Shown: in pieces, positions 43,481 to 46,388 of the stretch | How the letters are laid out: every line of letters starts with the position of its first letter | Position numbering within the stretch: the first letter of the stretch is position 1 | Assembly: GCA_016840125.1 (NCBI GenBank) | Contig: JAEOSY010000210.1 | Span: forward strand, 1-46,388 | Length of the DNA: 46,388 nt | Source of the DNA: Candidatus Helarchaeota archaeon | Lineage (GTDB): Archaea > Asgardarchaeota > Lokiarchaeia > Helarchaeales > HEL-GB-A | Direction of reading: 5' to 3' | Notes under the pieces: model-generated | The model's input: only the letters and a program-made list of their open reading frames with translations | What the model was told of the DNA's origin: nothing | Databases searched by the model: none | Program-made: the position numbers and the translations under genes

Positions 43481-45084
43481 ATATTTAAATGAAATTCGGG
43501 ATCTCCATATAACATATAACTAGCCCAGAGAATGTGGTTCTCCCCATACTTATTAAAAATGACGGTTCGTGCGTGTCTCATTGAGCTACTCACAGTTTCT
43601 CCTTGCGTAATCAATTTTTTATAGAATTCTAGCGCGAATTCGATGCTGCTGGCGTCATTGACGTAGGTGAAAGTGCCGATGTAATTCTTGATGCCTCCCA
43701 TTAGGAATCCTGAGGCGATCCCGAAAATTTCACTTTGATATGTGGCTTTTTTCTCGATGGCTTGTGTTCCGGATTCACAGGCATTCGCAAAGACAATAGG
43801 GGGTGCGTTCATAGCTGCCATCATGGAAGCTGTGAGGGCCTCATTCTTTTCAGGATTTATCACCCACCCACTCTCACCAGGATTCCGTCTATTAAATTTC
43901 GCATGACCTGCATAGTGGACAAGGTCATAACTGGTTAAATCCTCTATCAACTTATCAAGTTTAATCTCTTTACCGCTTTTGTACTCGAGGTCATCTTTTA
44001 TTCCATCAATCTTGGATAGCTCGCTATGGATCTTATCACACTCTTTGACTGCACCCGGAAGATCCTCTGTAGGGTCTGCAAGTAACAATACTTTTAAAGG
44101 GTATTCAAGAGTTCTGGTAGGATAGGACGTGATATAGAACTTTGGGGACACCACTACTTGACGACCAATATTATATTTAAGACCAAAAAAATCAGTACCA
44201 TCATGGCAAAGCTCCCACGGGATGCTCAAGAGATTATCGTCAAGCTTCAGGAATAAATTGTTCGACGGTAGATTCTTCACCTGATCTCCTACGTCTCCCA
44301 ATAAATTCTCGTATAAATCCTGTCCTAAATGAGTAATATCTGAAAAATTCCTTGATTTACCCATTGTAATGAATTCCTCTAATGCCCTAGCATACATTGA
44401 AAGGGTTTTATTTGTCACTTTAGTCGTTTGGATAACGCTAATTGTATCGCTGGAAGCTAGATCCAAATAATTTGTTTGCCCCTGCCTCAATACTGCGAGT
44501 CGAATAGGTTTAACTTTTTCCAATTTGATGCGTGCGGCTTGGAACATAAAGTCTTTAAAGAATTTTTGCCATGCTTCTTCTGAGAAAAGTGAAAATGTGA
44601 TCTCCCTTAATCCAGTTGAAGTTGTGCCCAAGTAATTTAAAATAGTGTTTATCATAGATCGCGAAACTGCTTCGTAATCCTGCTGTCCGGGACCGGTGCC
44701 TAAGGCTGGAAACGCGATAGTATGATAGGCAAATTCATCCGCTTCCCGAAGACATGTATGAGTTGCCTTTGTTACTCCATAAGATGTAACATATTCCTGT
44801 GATTCAGCATCAAATGTAATTGCATGAAAAATCTTTTCTGCATGAATTTTTCCAGCATTTGTGATAACTACATCACCTAGAGCTAACTTCCGCTTTGCTA
44901 ATATTGCGTCCGCTTCCTTCCGTATCTGGGAACCGCCTCGCTCTATAATTGCTTTTGCGACGCCACTATTCATTGAAAGATCTGTAGCATCTGAAGATAC
45001 CATGATATCAGGCTTAAGATCCCTGATATCTCCATAATAAATGTTCACCCAAGTTTTCCCTATCTGAATTTTCTCTTCTGTCAT
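43477..45084 (-). CDS. Macro domain-CHAT (caspase-like) protease fusion
   Basis: A 535-residue fusion. Residues 1-185 form a macro domain, which binds ADP-ribose or related nucleotides: GDIRDLKPDIMVSS, GVAKAIIERGG, GDVVITNAG and FPALGTGPG are visible. The usual NAAN catalytic stretch is replaced by SSDAT, so a binding role is more likely than hydrolysis. A linker of about 100 residues leads to a CHAT domain from about 285 (LLSIPWELCHDG), with the catalytic dyad H394 in HYAGHAKF and C436 in FANACESG, as in caspase/separase-like peptidases. CHAT proteases often act as activatable effectors in prokaryotic defence and programmed cell death. It has no co-directional partner: HAD gene convergent, redox gene divergent. 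The start is ATG at 45084. Confidence 0.88.
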   Translation of the reverse strand: MTEEKIQIGKTWVNIYYGDIRDLKPDIMVSSDATDLSMNSGVAKAIIERGGSQIRKEADAILAKRKLALGDVVITNAGKIHAEKIFHAITFDAESQEYVTSYGVTKATHTCLREADEFAYHTIAFPALGTGPGQQDYEAVSRSMINTILNYLGTTSTGLREITFSLFSEEAWQKFFKDFMFQAARIKLEKVKPIRLAVLRQGQTNYLDLASSDTISVIQTTKVTNKTLSMYARALEEFITMGKSRNFSDITHLGQDLYENLLGDVGDQVKNLPSNNLFLKLDDNLLSIPWELCHDGTDFFGLKYNIGRQVVVSPKFYITSYPTRTLEYPLKVLLLADPTEDLPGAVKECDKIHSELSKIDGIKDDLEYKSGKEIKLDKLIEDLTSYDLVHYAGHAKFNRRNPGESGWVINPEKNEALTASMMAAMNAPPIVFANACESGTQAIEKKATYQSEIFGIASGFLMGGIKNYIGTFTYVNDASSIEFALEFYKKLITQGETVSSSMRHARTVIFNKYGENHILWASYMLYGDPEFHLNI

Positions 45085-45211
45085 TAGTTTTCCATCCTAA
45101 TTTAACTGATTAATTTTTCCTTCTTTTTATTTATTTTGTTATAATCTTTCTCTTCACATAAATTAAAAACCTTTTTTCGATAATTATTCAAATTATGGTT
45201 GAGTTGAATAT

Positions 45212-45874
45212 ATGGCTGATCTGACAACAATCCTTCTGGAGGCAATAATTTTAGGGCTGACATTGGGAACTTCATGTCTAATCACTTGCTTACCAGTTCT
45301 GGTAGCCCATATAGCTGCTGACCACCCTGGATTAAAAAATGGATTTGTGACTACTATTTCTTTCAGTTTTGGACGATTGGTTGCTTTATCCATTTATGCA
45401 ATTATTTTTGGTGTTGTTGGAACGTTATTAGAAGAATTCATAAATTCCACCACTCCAGTCTTTTTGATTTTCTCTCTAATTATGATAATTTTTCTGATAG
45501 TTTATGGGCTCTCCTTAACAATCGGTCAAGAGCGTTTCCCATCTTTCTCAAAAAAGTTCTGTTCCTTTACAGAAAGAAAATATTCCAGTTTCGTACTTGG
45601 AATTTTAGTAGGTTTATTTCCCTGCGGACCTATGTTCTATATGTTTGGACAAGCCCTTCTCTTGGGAGCGGACAGTATAGCCCTGAGTTTTCTTTTCTTT
45701 TTACTATTCTGGATTGGGACGAATATCTATCTTTTCATTGCGGGTCTTTCAATAGGGGGAGGGGCAGAATACATCCGGCGCCATGAAAGGATCGAACGAA
45801 TTAAGTGGATTGCTGGATTGATTTTGATTATTCTGGGAATATTTCATTTCATCCAGATACTGAATTATATTTAA
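45212..45874 (+). CDS. CcdA/DsbD-like membrane thiol-redox protein
   Basis: A 220-residue protein with about six membrane helices. Cys residues lie near the start of helix 1 (LGTSCLITCLP) and in a later helix (LFPCGPMFY), as in the DsbD/CcdA group and related sulfite-exporter or UreH-like proteins, which pass electrons across the membrane by thiol exchange. The two cysteines near the start and the Pro-Cys-Gly-Pro are the expected reactive sites. It is followed 26 bp later by a NapH-like iron-sulfur membrane protein, suggesting a shared membrane redox pathway. Its promoter region is divergent from the macro-CHAT gene. Which partner it reduces is not known. Confidence 0.72.
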   Translation: MADLTTILLEAIILGLTLGTSCLITCLPVLVAHIAADHPGLKNGFVTTISFSFGRLVALSIYAIIFGVVGTLLEEFINSTTPVFLIFSLIMIIFLIVYGLSLTIGQERFPSFSKKFCSFTERKYSSFVLGILVGLFPCGPMFYMFGQALLLGADSIALSFLFFLLFWIGTNIYLFIAGLSIGGGAEYIRRHERIERIKWIAGLILIILGIFHFIQILNYI

Positions 45875-45900
45875 ATAAAATAACTACCAATTATTTTCTC

Positions 45901-46388
45901 ATGAAAGAAATGGGGCAGGAATTGCCAGGAGTCAAATGGATTAGGTATATCAGTGAATTTTTACTCTATGGAGCTTTGGCTTTTGGGATTTGGGGTGGAT
46001 TTTTATTCCCATTCTTATTAAGCCAGTACGCAGGGACCGGACTCTGCCCTTTTGGTCTGTTTCAAGATTGGCTCCTCGGAGAATGGGGATTTTTTTCGAC
46101 GATCACAACAACCCTTTTGTTTTTAGAATTATTTTGGCTTATATCTTGGATTCTTTCAGCAGTTTTTTATTCCAGGGCTTTTTGCCAATATGTTTGTCCT
46201 CTAAGTTTAGCTGTTCGCCCATTCACTTGGCTGAAGCGTAAAATTACGCACCGTTTTTCAGAAAAGTGGCGAGATATCGCCTACGCTTTTCTTATAGTGA
46301 CGCTCTTAGGCACCCTCTCTATGGGTATCGCGGGGATTCGGCTTCACACCCAGTTAGGGCTCTACTGTGAGGTATGCCCCTTTTTTGT
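45901..46388 (+). CDS. NapH/CcoG-like 4Fe-4S membrane protein, partial
   Basis: An open frame from ATG 45901 to the window end (162 codons, no stop), so the gene continues beyond it. It has membrane helices (FLLYGALAFGIWGGFLFP, TLLFLELFWLISWIL, FLIVTLLGTLSMGI), an SRAFCQYVCPLSLAVRP motif typical of the 4Fe-4S-binding membrane proteins of the NapH/CcoG group, and, at the edge, LYCEVCPFF. Such proteins carry electrons between quinone or ferredoxin and periplasmic-side partners. The adjacent CcdA-like gene suggests a membrane electron relay, perhaps for cofactor assembly. A different frame at 45990-46241 is a shadow of this gene. Confidence 0.7.
   Translation, partial: MKEMGQELPGVKWIRYISEFLLYGALAFGIWGGFLFPFLLSQYAGTGLCPFGLFQDWLLGEWGFFSTITTTLLFLELFWLISWILSAVFYSRAFCQYVCPLSLAVRPFTWLKRKITHRFSEKWRDIAYAFLIVTLLGTLSMGIAGIRLHTQLGLYCEVCPFF

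Noticed and set aside
45990..46241. 83-codon plus-strand frame near the right edge
   Set aside because: It is out of frame with the 45901-46388 reading, which has membrane helices and an iron-sulfur motif and is open to the edge.
1..46388. tRNA, rRNA, transposase or prophage genes
   Set aside because: None recognised by eye in gaps or frames; a tRNA search program would be needed to exclude a tRNA firmly.

Overview
The window looks like a low-GC archaeal chromosome. Archaeal signs are a geranylgeranyl-reductase-family enzyme, a CDP-alcohol phosphotransferase and a phosphatidylserine-decarboxylase-type enzyme fitting archaeal lipid synthesis, an aldehyde ferredoxin oxidoreductase, PCNA-binding (PIP-box) style C-termini, TATA-like promoters and oligo-T terminators. 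The mix of long multi-PAS kinase, UPF0182 protein, UvrABC and tail-anchored beta-propeller/PKD surface proteins would suit an Asgard-type archaeon, but no eukaryotic-signature gene lies here, so the lineage is inference only. I saw no tRNA, rRNA, CRISPR array, transposase or phage gene. Layout, left to right: (1) 1-5.2 kb, DNA-metabolism block on the minus strand: a radical SAM DNA modification/repair protein overlapping its usual partner (DUF4130), preceded by a nuclease-like protein with four treble-clef zinc fingers. At least the first two, perhaps all three, end in PIP-box-like motifs. An old remnant of the 5' end of a second radical SAM gene lies upstream. (2) 5.2-10.1 kb: a secreted, membrane-anchored purple-acid-phosphatase-like protein and a soluble four-PAS histidine kinase. 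(3) 10.5-14 kb: lipid head-group enzymes, a flavin-reductase-like protein and a histone-deacetylase-family amidohydrolase. (4) 14.3-23.3 kb: three very large, probably co-transcribed surface proteins; two are paralogues with 14 LVIVD propeller repeats each, calcium-type TSP3 repeats and a C-terminal anchor. (5) 23.5-26 kb: the geranylgeranyl reductase-like flavoprotein followed by a LuxE-like adenylate-forming enzyme. (6) 26.6-29.4 kb: uvrC (lacking its C-terminal HhH domain), a cupin and an alpha/beta hydrolase. (7) 29.6-34.8 kb: a probable four-gene operon of membrane/secreted proteins (CBM9-like, methyltransferase, 6-TM protein, UPF0182). (8) 34.9-40.8 kb: uvrB, a DUF151 protein, a small Cys-rich ORF, uvrA. 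(9) 40.8-46.4 kb: aldehyde ferredoxin oxidoreductase, a HAD hydrolase, a macro-CHAT fusion protein (ADP-ribose-type sensor joined to a caspase-like protease), and a CcdA/DsbD-like plus NapH-like membrane redox pair running off the right edge. The items most worth pursuing are the macro-CHAT fusion, the PIP-box-bearing radical SAM block, the two candidate AUA start codons, the three copies of a roughly 50-bp element and the twin 14-blade surface propellers.
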